Program-made: the position numbers and the translations under genes | Shown here: piece by piece, positions 31,974 to 44,248 of the stretch | Layout: every line of letters begins with the position of its first letter | How positions within the stretch are numbered: position 1 is the first letter of the stretch | Notes under the pieces: model-generated | What the model was told of the DNA's origin: nothing | Database searches by the model: none | What the model saw: the letters and a program-made list of their open reading frames with translations, nothing else | Source: Silene conica | Taxonomy: Eukaryota > Streptophyta > Magnoliopsida > Caryophyllales > Caryophyllaceae | Assembly (NCBI GenBank): GCA_029255685.2 | Contig: CM055315.2 | Location: forward strand, 30,757,501 to 30,821,500 | DNA length: 64,000 bases | Direction: 5' to 3'

Positions 31974-32142
31974 AACAGCATCTCATCACCTCTCTTCAGA
32001 CACGACTTCAGGGAATTGATGGTGATCAACTTCAGCTTAGGCTTCACGGAGTACCCTTTGTAAGACACTCTTACCCCCCCTTAGGTCCTCTCAAGGTAAT
32101 CTTCCCTTGGTAACAATCGATGTACGCCTTGTACTTTTTCAA

Positions 32143-32460
32143 CTAGTCCATACCCAAAATTACCTCAAAACCACCCAAGGGGAATTCTATCAAGTTTGAC
32201 TCAAAACTCACTGCTCCCACTTGGATCATTACATTACTATAGACTCTATTACATGATATAGACTCTCCTGATGGTATTGTTACAGAATCATCTATTACTT
32301 CATACACCTCAAGTCCTATAGTTCTAGCATGCTCCGCAGATATGAAAGAGTGCGATGCACCATAATCAAACAAAACGAAAGTAGGAAAGGAATGTACAAG
32401 GAATGTACCTGTAACAACATATGCATCCTCCTCTGCAGCCTCCTTGCCCATCATGAACAA
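32143..32460 (-). CDS. Aspartic protease region of element C (fossil part)
   Basis: About 105 residues with the VLFDYGASHSFIS motif in the position of the retroviral-type protease active site, followed by FEVILGMD. It lies directly after gag, as in chromoviruses. Confidence 0.8.
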   Translation of the reverse strand: MFMMGKEAAEEDAYVVTGTFLVHSFPTFVLFDYGASHSFISAEHARTIGLEVYEVIDDSVTIPSGESISCNRVYSNVMIQVGAVSFESNLIEFPLGGFEVILGMD

Positions 32461-32484
32461 AGTCCCAATTTTCTTAGCCCCACT

Positions 32485-33606
32485 CTAATTCACAGATCCC
32501 GCTCCACTCTGAGTACTAGCCTCTGCCAGGGTCTTCTGGAAATTACCATTACCACTACTCTGATTTCCTTGGTAGCGATTCTGGTTATTGTAGTTGCTGA
32601 AATTCCGTTGGTAGCTGTTACCTCTGGATCTGTTGGTGTTTGAGTAGTTTGCATTTGGTGTTCTGAATCCACCACTCTGATTGCCTCTATGGTAACTGTT
32701 CCCAGCACTTTGCGTTCCCGACCAACAATTGGATTGCTTGTGCCCAATTTTCTCACACTTGAAACATGTAGGGTTGGCACCACTTGTCCCAGACATAGAG
32801 CGATTTCCGCCTCGATTCCCATTGCTCCCGGATGCATTGTTAGAGAAGAAAGACCGATACTGATTATTTGGTTTCTTATTTCCTGAGCCCTCAGTCGCTG
32901 ACTCAGCCTTCCTCTTCTCGCCCCTGGCCTTCTCCTCTTCCTTAATCATGTCCGCAATTCTCTCAGCCTGGCCAGCCCTCTCATATATGTCTTCCACAGT
33001 TGTCGGCTTGGTTGTCAGTAAACTCTTTTCGATCTCGATTGTCAGCCCTTTTTCGAACCTTGCTGCTAACATCTCAGAGGTGTAACCCAAATCAGCTACA
33101 TTTTCCGCCAGTTGCATGAATTTGGTATGGTAGGCTTCCACAGTCATGCCCTCCGTCATCTTAAAAGAGTCAAATTCAGCCCTCAACTTTCCATTGACAT
33201 GCTCAGGTACAAACTTGGAAGTTTGGATCCCCTTGAACCCTTCCCAACTCACGAACTCTGCCCCTATCTCACCAGCAGCAGCTTTAATTTCCTCCTTGTT
33301 ATTGTTCCACCACAACCGAGGCGTACCCTTACGATAGAACACGGCTTGATCTACTTTCATTGACTCCGGCACATCCAGCAGTTCAAAAATGCTCTCGAAT
33401 TCCCGGCACCATTCAGCAAGTAGACTAGGTGCCCCCTCCCCATCATACTTGATAGGGTTATGCCTGGAGATGTTGTTGCTCATCTTAGTTGAATCAGATT
33501 GAGCAGTTGTCCCAATTCTTGCTAGAAGTGCAGCATTCATGGCCAGCAGACGATCCAGCTCTTCTTGAGTGATGTTGGCTGCGTTAGGTTCTCTTCCGGG
33601 AGGCAT
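32485..33606 (-). CDS. gag: Chromovirus gag of element C (fossil part)
   Basis: 373 residues. The gag core includes WCREFESIFELLDVPE, KVDQAVFYRKGTPRLWW and MTVEAYHTKFMQLAENV. A Lys/Glu-rich segment and a Gly/Asn/Ser-rich tail surround a CCHC knuckle, CFKCEKIGHKQSNC. The start lies about 540 bp inside the 5' LTR, downstream of the primer site. Family role: capsid and RNA binding. Confidence 0.88.
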   Translation of the reverse strand: MPPGREPNAANITQEELDRLLAMNAALLARIGTTAQSDSTKMSNNISRHNPIKYDGEGAPSLLAEWCREFESIFELLDVPESMKVDQAVFYRKGTPRLWWNNNKEEIKAAAGEIGAEFVSWEGFKGIQTSKFVPEHVNGKLRAEFDSFKMTEGMTVEAYHTKFMQLAENVADLGYTSEMLAARFEKGLTIEIEKSLLTTKPTTVEDIYERAGQAERIADMIKEEEKARGEKRKAESATEGSGNKKPNNQYRSFFSNNASGSNGNRGGNRSMSGTSGANPTCFKCEKIGHKQSNCWSGTQSAGNSYHRGNQSGGFRTPNANYSNTNRSRGNSYQRNFSNYNNQNRYQGNQSSGNGNFQKTLAEASTQSGAGSVN

Positions 33607-34130
33607 TTTACTACAAAATTGACAAAATTATAAGCATCTTAGGTCTTATACTATCCATCTTATGTCTTCTTAGCTGCAAATTCTAGTAAGCATTTAATAG
33701 CATGTTGTCAAACATACTCCTCATCATATCATAAATCTACCTAAAGGCTCAGGGATCACATAACCTCATGCTTTTCATCACACAAAGCAATATCATATTC
33801 AAAACTCATATATAACACTCATGTTGTCAATGCTCGGAAATAATAGTATATACATCTTTCACATCATAACTTACCTCATTCCTTTGGCGCTGAAATGTTA
33901 GTACAACGTATATATATATATATCTGCTTTGGGGCTTTCCAAAACTACCCATACTCTTCAACTCTCAAGGTAACCAGGTTAGACTGAAAGGGCCGGTGGC
34001 TTGGTTTGAGGGGGGCCCCAACTCATCCCAACTCCTATGGGGCTCCTAACAGTTACTAGCTTGGGGTTCATTTTATTTAGACACTCCTATGTTCATTACT
34101 TTCATTTTGGTTTAGGTCTGAGGATCGTTC

Positions 34131-34142
34131 TCTCTGATACCA
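34131..34142 (-). other. Primer binding site of element C, initiator-Met tRNA type
   Basis: The minus strand reads TGGTATCAGAGA a few bases inside the 5' LTR, matching the usual initiator methionine tRNA primer site. Confidence 0.8.
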
Positions 34143-34145
34143 CTT

Positions 34146-36372
34146 TGTAACACCCCCATTTACCTAGGAGCCTGAACTAGGACTTCCAGGGTAAATAAGA
34201 CCGTTACCATCCTGGTTAGACCAGGGTAGTAGATAATCATAGTGAAAGATAGACAATACTTTAGATATAAATTTTTTAACTGAAAGTTGGTACAAGACAA
34301 GTCTATGAAGAAGTCCAAACTCCATACAATTGAGAACAACCACAACTAATACATGTGAAACTAAGTGATCTAGAACTAGGCCGGTCCATGCCATGTCTCT
34401 CATTCCATGTCCAGCAACCTCGCGGTTGAGTAGGATAACACAATAATAAACAATGCAAACAAATGTGATATGCAAATGTCATGAAATGCTCGAGCTCAAT
34501 CAAAATCTCATTCTCATACCCTTGCACCAAGCCATACCGAACCTCCCGGCAGACTATAATCGGTCGTCACCGAACACCAGCTCAACAGTTGATAAGACAC
34601 CAGGCCTGGTCTGCAGAACCACCCTGGGCTTTATATCAGATCAACATCTGATCCACAACTTTTTCAATATCCAATGCACATGCATGCTCATGAATGCAAT
34701 ATCAATAAAACTAACCATATGATATCATGCTCATACAAATCATACTTGCATCCATAACATGCAATAACCACATACATTCACAACCAATCACAAAACATGG
34801 TACCAGTGTTTCCTACCTGTATTAGCACTTACTAAAAATAGACTTTCTTGATCATGCACATGTTCATGTCAATATAAACTTACTAAGAATAGCACTTACT
34901 AAAAATAGAGTTACTAAATGATTACTTAAACGATTACTACTAAATTAGTATTACAACACTTGTAAGGTTACCATAACATATCATAATATAATTAAAATAC
35001 ATAACAAAATATCAATACCCAAACACTCAATATATTCATAATGCCAAAAAAAATCATAATAATAGTACCAATATAATATTACCACACCTTACTAAACAAT
35101 AAGTAAATAATAATAATGATAATAATAACAATAATAATAATAATAATAATAATAATACTAAAATGTAATAATAATAATAATGCGATGATGATAATGATAA
35201 CAATGATGACTAATTAGCAAAGTAAAACAACTTACTCAAGACTCCAAACCACACGACAGTCACGCACCAACAGACCCGCAAACAGACCCGCAAACAGACC
35301 GACTACTGCTCTCTGACCCGCGCAAACTGATCACCACTGACACCTCACGCCACCTCCGACCTCGCCCCTGACACCACCGTGCTCGCCTCTGAGCCACGGT
35401 GATCCCATGGGAGGTGTTGTTGGCTGTCGACTTTCCCAACCACCAGCAAACAACTGTAAATAAAACCCAGAACCACCCACTGATCCTCTGTTTCTCACGC
35501 AACAACCCAAACGACACCTACCATAAAACCGACACCAAACACCCATAACCACCATGATAACCACCATCCTACCACCGTGACTACACTCTAAAAATAAACC
35601 TCGCTAATTATATTAAACAATCGCAGAAGGATATTCGAATTAAGGTACCAATCTCACCTGACACGACAAACATGATATAATGAAAAAACGCAGATTCTGA
35701 AGTGGTAACAAAACAACCATAGACGGTGGTCAAACGGCGGTCAAAGACGTCTATACTATTGTCCATACTTGACTACTGAATACCCTAGATCATTATCACC
35801 TAACATCAAAACCTATAAACATGATTATACAGTTATAATTTGCGAATTAAAAGGGAAGTTTACTGCGAAAGACAAAGGAAGTGCGAAAAACTTTGTGAGC
35901 GTACCCTCTTAATGGCGTGAACGACGGGCCCTAGAACCCCTTAGACCACCGTGAACGCCATCCTTTGCAATCTCAGTAGAGGCGGCAGTAGTGTGGTAAA
36001 GGTGTGTGTGTCGTTTAGGTTAAAACTAGGTTTAGGGTATGTGTTTATATCAGGCGGCAGGAGGTGTTTCCTGAAATATTGATTTCAGATTTGGAGGCCG
36101 TGTGTGGGGTTGCTTGCACGCAACCCTAGTCCCCCTTGTCAATGTCAATCGTGTATGGGTCCAGCTCTTCACGCATCCCAAGACCCAAATAACATAAATG
36201 AAGTATGATCTCGTTGCACATTAGCATACACGACTCCAAAAACTAGCACATAAAACACCTCATTCACCAAATTTAGTTTCGCTAACGAAAATTTAACTTA
36301 TCCTATAACTCGTCGACGTACAATTAAATATATCAAATATTAGATAAAACGAGTAAAATACGGAGTATTACA
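34146..36372 (-). repeat. 5' LTR of chromovirus C
   Basis: 2227 bp, TGTAACACC to GTATTACA on the plus strand, followed by target repeat CCACA. It lacks the SINE of the left LTR and differs from it by several percent and a few indels. Confidence 0.9.
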
Positions 36373-39300
36373 CCACATGACTCTGCGGCATTTGAACTTG
36401 CCATCAATCACCTCACACTCTAGTCGCTTCGAGATGTCACCTCATACAAGCGACTAGGGGCCATACTAAATTAATCCAGTTCACTTTATGGGGTTCAAAT
36501 ATAATTGTCTCTTACAACCCATTTGGATTTGACAAAGTATCTATAAATGGTGAGTTATTAATAACTCAAACGATAAGAGTGATTGTCATGTATGAACAGT
36601 CAATACGATATTACTGCCTCACATTTTACAATCATTGATGCACATTCATCAATTTGCATTGGTAGTTTGAATTTGTGAATACACCACTTATTCACATCTT
36701 CCAAAACCTACAAATTTCAGTTTCCTTCCGACTCATATTTTCTCGTATAATATGATCTTATTTAAGTACATGTCTCGAACTCATACTAGATTTTGAGTTT
36801 CTTTCCCAGAAAGAAGCTCCTACTGTTATCTTATAACTCGTGGCGTGTTGGTATGTCAGAGGGATCAACTTATCGCTCTTAAAGTACCCAGCCACATTTT
36901 TTACTAAAATTTATTCTGTAGTTGTCTTGATTTTATTGCTAGTTCTCCTCTAGAACTCATCATTTTCAAACATCTTGGCATGTTAATCAAAAGCTTTTAG
37001 GTTGTATGAATCACCATGTCCATATCTAAGTGATTCTATATTCATCAATATGAATGATCTATCCAACCCTTTTGATCTTTTATAGGCGACGTTTCATTAT
37101 GAAGCTCCATCATCCTATAATGTTCAAACATTTTTATTCATCTAGAATTGAGAACCTTTCATCCTTTACATTTAAAGAATCAACATTCTCTCTCAATGGT
37201 AGGTTCAATTCTCTAATGATTATTGCTCCCACTAAAACTTGTATCACTATCTCTATAGTGATTAGCTCCCACTCAATCAACATTTTTTCTTATGAACCTT
37301 TCATTTCTCGTCCTCGTTTCCTCGAAAGGCAACAGGACAGGATATCTCCTTTATAATCCTTTTAGAATTAGAAACAATATCATCGAGGAAATAGAAGATG
37401 ATTTCTCCTCTATTATCTTATAATTTTAAGAAACATTATTATGAAGGAAACTTTTTCCTTTCGACTTCTCGCGCGGTTTCTTTAATCCTCTCTAAGAAAC
37501 AATGACATAAAGAACATTTTCTTTTGTGTCCTCGTGTAGTTTCTTCTGTGTCCTCACGTAGTTTGTTCTATCCTTTCCAATTTAGGGTTCTTCTCAAGGA
37601 CCCCATATAGGATTCTTCTCTAAGATCCCAAATTTTAGTTTGTGGGTATATAAAATTTCTCCCACTTTATCTTTTAAAATAACCTTTATTCTTACAAAGA
37701 TATTATTTTTGTCAACAAACTTTGTATTGGATAGTTTAGAATTATAAAGAGCGAGATATTAATTCTCATTTTCACTTAAAATGATCATCTTATAATGAAT
37801 TAATTAACTCACATCCGAGTTTCGTCAAAAGATGTTTATATCTCACATCCCTTATGTAAGATTTATTGAGTGAAGTTGTTACGGTGTAATTCTCTTTAAA
37901 CAAATCAAACACTTTTGATTTTTAATATTTGATCCTATCATTCAAATGTACAATGAACAATTCAAGCTACTTACTTAGTGATCTATTAAGATCATAATTA
38001 ACTCATGTTATAAGGTACACGATGCATTTTTAGGAATCAACGATTGATTAAGAACAAAAGGAGTGACTTGGGTTGAAAGTCAAGTCACCAATATCCAATA
38101 TTACAACCATTGTTTGAAAATTAAATCCTTGTCATACAAGAAAAGACAATGTTCTTAAAAAAATGCATAAATGAAAGAAGACATCAATGAAAATTAGAGT
38201 CAAGTTCTTCATGTCTTCAATCTTTAGATGCTACCATAGCAATCCATGTAAGGAACTTCAAGCTTCCTTTTCTTTGCCCTTATCCTTGGAAGGTGCCCCT
38301 TTAAAACATTTAAAAAGGCTGATAGTCAACAACTTGTATCAACATACAAAAGTTGACAAAATAACATGAATTTAACGAGAATTATTACCTACATACTACA
38401 AGAACCTTTCCATCTTTGAGGTCGGTTAAGTATTTAGGGCAATTCCGCTTCCAATGACTCATCTTTGTGCAATAATGACACTTGTCTTCAATCTTTGAAG
38501 ATGAGGTAGAAGCTCCTTTGATGGTTTGGATTTGGAGGCCTTGTTGCACTTGCCTTTGAAGGCACTCCTCTTAAATTTCCCTTTGCCCTTTTTTTCGATG
38601 TTAAGGACATCCTTCGTGGAACTCTCATTAAGTCCCATGTCCCTTTCCGCTTGGACGAGCATCTTATGCAATTCATCCAAGGATGTCTCTTGATTTCGCA
38701 TGTTAAAGTTCACCCGGAACTGTGCATACGATTTCACTTTGTTAAGGGAGTGAAGAACTCAGTCTATGATGAGGGAGTCGGGAACATCAACTCCTTGCAC
38801 CTTAAGGGTCTCAGCAAGCTCAACCAACTTGAGTACGTGAGAGCTAATCTTTTGCCCTTCCTTCAAACTGATATCGAAGAAGGCGGAGGCCACCTCATAC
38901 TGAATTACCCTAGGAGTTTGCGAAAACATTGTCGCAAGTTTGGTGTAAATCTCGTATGACGTGCTAAGCTTAATCATACTCCTTTGGAGATCCGGATCCA
39001 TGGAAAAGATAAGCACGTTCTTGAGAGCGGAGGACTCTTTCATATAGGCCTCATGAGCCGCTACCGCGGAGCGAGCGGTTGGAGCGGCTTCGGTAAGGTA
39101 ACGAGTCTTATTGTCACCTTGTACGGCCAAAACCAATTGCGCGTCCCAATCCTTAAAATTGGAACCATGCTTGTCAAGCTTGCAACGATCCATGAAGGAT
39201 CGAAGCCATGACACGTTAGTGAGAGGTGGAGTGTTAGCGGTCATTGATGATTGATTGAAAGTAAACTACAAATAAAATGAAGGAATTAAAAACAATTATC

Positions 39301-39532
39301 GTTTATAAAACTTGTAAACAATTTAAACAAGTTGAACATTTACTTAATGATCTCTTTTACCCAATTAAGTAAACGATTCCGAGACCCAAATCCATACTAA
39401 CTCGGGCACGGTGTAGCCGATTCATCCATCATTAATATAATTCGGTGGATTAACCCATAATCGATTCTACATTAGAATTCTCGGTCGACAATTTACTTTA
39501 AATTGTCTTTAGCCCGAACTTATTGCAACTAC
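36373..39532 (-). mobile_element. Copia-type gag-only element, copy B, middle piece
   Basis: It begins with the second CCACA and runs, on the minus strand, from the leader and gag (38459-39244) into post-gag sequence that matches copy A (5533-7159 and 20908-21120) and has no pol coding. At 39528-39532 it ends with ACTAC, the target repeat of element D. Confidence 0.85.
38459..39244 (-). CDS. gag: Copia-type gag of copy B (broken)
   Basis: The start, TNVSWLRSFMDRCKLDKHG and NFKDWDAQLVLAVQG, matches copy A closely. The Lys-rich segment and remnants of the CCHC knuckle follow. It is broken, by about two or three changes. Family role as for copy A. Confidence 0.85.
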
Positions 39533-41179
39533 TGTAAAACTTTATGTATGATAATATTCTGAGTTAGCTTCCAATGTTTTTGGTTTCATGTTAATACGAT
39601 TTATATTTTGAGAGAAATAAATAGTTTAGTCGCCAGTGGTCAGATTATTACTGCATAATTCTGTTTTGACTAATGTTTTGAAAAAGAAATCATTTAAAAC
39701 GTAGTTATTGTTTATGCATAATTCCAACTCCACTGTTTAGAATATTCATTCACGTTTCAAAAAGATAAGCCACGTAAAATCTTAAGAAGTCGTTATTTAA
39801 TTGTAATTTTTGCAAGTTGCCGAATTTTCTGTCTAATTGCTGTAAAGTTTCTCTTCAGACCAACGGAGTTGTAAAATTTGTTATAAGTAATTTCCTTAAG
39901 CCTTGCATTTGATTCTTTTCGTATGATTAGTTAATTCACTATATTTTTCTAAAAACTGTAATAACTCACAAAATGGCTAAGCGGTTATTTAATTATGATT
40001 TTTTTTGAAGTTGCAGCGTGTTGTATGATTGTTGAAAATGACAAGTTATGAAAGTTTTAAATAGAAAAGATTAACCAAATATGAATTATGTAATGTGACC
40101 ATGTAATGTTCTAATATGAAATTAGTAGCATGAGTAGTAGACATATGAAATGAATATGGCATTTATTATGTGGGAATATAACTTTGTCGTTACAATAATG
40201 TGAACGAATTTCATGATCTTATATGACTATTATTTGTTGAAGTTGAAACAAAGTATACAAGACCAAGTATGACAATGTGATGGTTATTATTTTACAATAT
40301 ATAGTGTGGTTACCATGTATCTAAATGACTGGATATGTACCTTTGTATGCTTATAGTCGTGCTTAATTATAACTGTTAATTGTTAACTTTGACCAGTTCT
40401 TGTAATAAGAGATTTGTAATAGGTGTATTTATGTATGTTTTGGTACGTGTTACCGCTGTTATTTTATCACGTGTTATGCAATATCGTAAGAAGTTCGAAT
40501 TTTTTTTGTTATATTGGTGAAGGGATGTTGTCAAATTGTTTTATGACCACGTGATTCCTTATATGGTGATCCCGGTTGTGCTCAGATCTTGGATGTTGTA
40601 TGCTTTCGGTGACTTAATGCCTTTAGCGAGAATATGTATGTTGTAAGTCATAATTGCTGCTTAGTTGTGCTGAAATGAGGAAAGAGAAGTATGTTTGGTG
40701 TTATATGAATGCGATGGAGGTTACGGGGACGTAACCATGTTTAAGGAGGATGGGATTGGAAAATCTCGAAAGAACGGTGAAAATTATTACATGAGTTGAA
40801 CAGTGTTTCTATGCATGAAAGTATAATATAGTTTTTATCTTTTGAGTTTGTGCCATGATTCGAGTTATGTATGTATATATATTTTTGCATTCACTTGTTG
40901 GCCTGTTTCTTTTAAGGAGGATAGACCGTAATAGAATGTCTTCATAGAAGAATTAGGGAGTCAGTGCAGAAGAGTGGAGGAGTGTCGTGTTTGGTTGTGT
41001 GGTTGAGATCGTGTTTTGACAGTTGTTAAACTTCGGGACGAAGTTTGGTTTAAGGGAGGTGGACTGTAGCACACGCCAATTCTGAGGGGAGTGATCTAGA
41101 GTAGAGTCAGTTGACTTTAGTCTGGTGATGGGTAGTGGGGTGAACTTCGGGGACGAAGTTCTTTTTAAGGAGGGAAGAC

Positions 41180-42878
41180 TGTAATACCCCGTATGTTAGC
41201 CTCGGTCAATGACAGTCAAACCATGATTTATACACGTATTTCAAAAGGAATCTTTGTAACGTATTTTACGTAAACTGTTATTGTTTTATAAACCGTATTT
41301 CTACGATTATTTCTTATTTCATAATGATTTTTATATATGATGAAGTATTTCATAAAATGGCATTTCATTCGTATTTACTTAATTTTAATATATTTATAAT
41401 TAAAATATAGTTTCTATTTTATATTTATTTCTCATCTATATTTAAGTTCTATTTTTATTTAAGCCGTAACTTTATTTAAATCCTATTTTTACAAATTCTT
41501 ACGTAATTGATATTATTTCTAATAATTCTAAATTTATATTATGGACCAAAATACTAACGTACTCATAATTTTATATAGTTTGTAATTAACTTAATTAGCA
41601 TTTAATAATACTAAGTTACATAATTTTATTAGTGTAATTATTTATGTACTCGTTATTTTAATTTACGAGTTAAGAACGTGATATAGACATGTAAGTGTCG
41701 CGAGATGAGTTATGGACTGAGTAAGAGGATTGATGGGCTCGGATTTAGGACGAGAAACCATGTACCATACATCGACATATCAGAACAAGAGACAACCCTA
41801 ACCCTAAACCCTTCTAGCATGTCGACTAACAGCCTCCATTTCCTCATACAACTCTACAACGTCAACAAAACCATCCTAAAACCCTAATTCATAGCAGCAC
41901 CGTGAGGATTGAGGAAGAACGAGAAGCACAACTATCATCATCTTCACCATCATCGCAGTAAGACATACCTCATACATCGTATACTCTGTTTTCGTTCTTT
42001 GTTTTTTTTCGAATTCGTTCTAATTGTTTATTTCGAACTGTGTATGGGTTTTGTTTTGGTTCAAGTGTCTGGGTAGTCGAAGTAGGGTAGTCATAGATTG
42101 TTTTGGTTGTTTTGGGGGTGGTTATGGTGGTGGTTAAGGGGTGTTAGTGACCATGGAAACGGGAATGCGAGAACAGGAACAGGGGAGGAACACGGGTTTG
42201 GGGTTGCCTTCTATCGGGTTTTGGAACCCTTTTAGGGCGTGTCTTACACCTAGGTTCGTGGGTGGTGCTTGCTGGTAGTTAATGGGGTATGTGGTGATCT
42301 TTTGGGTGCGTAAGTGGTGGCCGGTGGTGGCGGTTTTGGCCACCACGACCGCTATGAATATGACTGGCTTGAAGCCGTGAAAAACAGAGCAAAATGGGGT
42401 TTGAGTTGCGGTTTTAGGGCGTCTATAGAGGAGGCTAAGAAGGGAACGATGAGACGTGTGGACCACCTATGGAATCACCGTGGGTCAGTGGTGACCACGG
42501 TGGTGGCCAGTGGCGGTGTTGAGCCTTGTGTGAGGGAGGAAAACGTGAGGAAGAGAGGGAGTTCAGAGGCTGTTGGAAACAAGGTGAATTTGGGTCGTGT
42601 GTGGTCTGTTTTGTGCGGGGCTAGTGGTTGTTACGGTAGTCGTGGGTGGTGGCCAAGTAGTGGATGTCGTGGGTGGTAGTACAGTCGAGGGTTTGAGACC
42701 GGTGATGGTGGTCGTGGGTGAATAGGCTGGTTGCGGTGGTGCCTTAAAGTCGGGTGCGCAAGTGAAGGAATGGTTGGTTGTCAGTCTTGTCACGGTTGTA
42801 CGTGTTTGTTCGTGGGTTGTGGTTGTATTGTTAACATTATTATTAATATTATATTACTAGTGTTGAACGTGTTGGTTG

Positions 42879-42914
<36 letters not shown>

Positions 42915-42926
42915 ATTATATGTTAA

Positions 42927-42957
<31 letters not shown>

Positions 42958-44233
42958 GGTGTTGTTATTGTTGGTGTTTGTCAACATGATATTATTATTA
43001 TTATGTTATTATTATTAGTATGACATTATGTTTATAAGTTATTATTGATATTGTTGATAATAATATTTTGTTGGTATGATTATCATTATTAAGTTGGTAA
43101 GTAATTTTATTATGCAAGAATGTGACGGCTATCAATTGTTCGGGTATATTTTCTATATTCGTTTATTTAAATGGAATTGGTTATGAAAGTAATAAGAACG
43201 AGTTGTTTAAGTTAATTGAAGTAGTAATGTTCAATATGGTCTCATTATGCGTAATATATTATTTAGATAATATATTTGAATAATTGATATATTACATTAA
43301 TTTGCGGAATTGTATTAGTTAGTGATTACGAATATTATATTTGTTAGGTGACGATTTTGAGGTGGCATAGTTCTGTTTACCTGCTGGCTTGCTATTGGAT
43401 GATTTTTCTATCCAGGTAGGATACACTGACACTATACTTTGTGAAGTGTTATGAATGGATGTTTACTCTGTGATGTGTTATGAAAGGATGTTGCCTTGTA
43501 TGTTATGGATACAAGGATGAATTATATAAGAATGATATTGGTTGGATTGATTGTGGATTATTGGCAATGGCATGAGCATTTCAGCTTTTGATAGCATGAT
43601 TGAATAATTATATCGTTGCATTCATGAGCATAGCATATGCATTGGTTACTGAAAAAGATGTGAATCAGATGTTGATCTGATATAAAGCCCGGGGTGGTTC
43701 TGGAGACCAGGCCTAGTGTCTTATCAGCTGTTGAGCTGGTGTTCGGTGACGACCGATTATAGTCTGTCGGGAGGTTCGGTATGGCTTGGTGCAAGGGTAT
43801 GAGTTTGAGAATGAGATTGAGATTGAGCTCGAGCATATCATGGCATCTGCATATCATTTAACTGTTGCATTATAATTATTGTGTTATCCTACTCAACCGC
43901 GAGGTTGACAGTGTATTCGTGTACACCTACGATGATCCGGAATGGGGAGTAGATTCTACAGGTCAGAGACAGATGGATTAGGAGCTTGGGCATGGAGAGA
44001 GACATAGCTTGGACCTACTTAGAATTAGATCACATACTTAGATGTCATCAGTTGTACTTTTATTCTTTGCGTAGTAGTTGTAATAATAAAAGTTTAAATT
44101 TAATCAGTTTTTATATTAAGTACTTTGGTTTGTTTACTTTGTTATTCACTACCTCGGTCATTCCGAGATGGTAACAACTCTATTTATTTGAGAATGTCTT
44201 GCTAAAGGCTCTTGAATAAATGAAGGTGTTACA
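41180..44233 (+). repeat. Element D, first full LTR (3054 bp)
   Basis: TGTAATACCCCG to GGTGTTACA, preceded by a polypurine tract (TTTAAGGAGGGAAGAC) and followed by a primer site. It contains a GC-rich G/T-biased stretch (42100-42830) and ATT microsatellites. Confidence 0.9.
42882..42958. repeat. (ATT)n microsatellite in the LTR of D
   Basis: A near-pure ATT run. The allele in the second LTR is at 48628-48725 and is longer. The tyrosine- and leucine-rich reading through it is not a gene. Confidence 0.85.
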
Positions 44234-44236
44234 AAG

Positions 44237-44248
44237 TGGTATCAGAGC
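44237..44248 (+). other. Primer binding site of element D, initiator-Met tRNA type
   Basis: TGGTATCAGAGC three bases after the LTR end. Confidence 0.85.

Larger units (their letters stand above)
23357..36372 (-). mobile_element. Chromovirus-type Ty3/gypsy element C
   Basis: LTRs at 23357-25955 (3') and 34146-36372 (5'), flanked by target repeat CCACA (23352-23356, 36373-36377). The sequence of copy A confirms the empty site. On the minus strand the order is initiator-Met-tRNA primer site, gag, protease, reverse transcriptase, RNase H, integrase with DDE core, and C-terminal chromodomain. That order and the chromodomain place it with the plant chromoviruses, Tekay/Del-like by LTR and end sequences. 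It is broken, with roughly half a dozen breaks in the coding part. It was later hit by a solo LTR (28356-31228) in the reverse transcriptase region and by a SINE in the left LTR. The LTRs differ by several percent plus indels, so it is older than element 2 and D. Confidence 0.92.

Noticed and set aside
41705-42793. Several 60-120 residue open readings in the GC-rich part of the D LTR, repeated at 47453-48541
   Set aside because: They lie inside an LTR, have Gly/Val/Thr-rich low-complexity composition, and match no known domain. They are duplicated only because the LTR is.
42731-43018. Tyrosine- and leucine-rich reading
   Set aside because: It is a translated ATT microsatellite.
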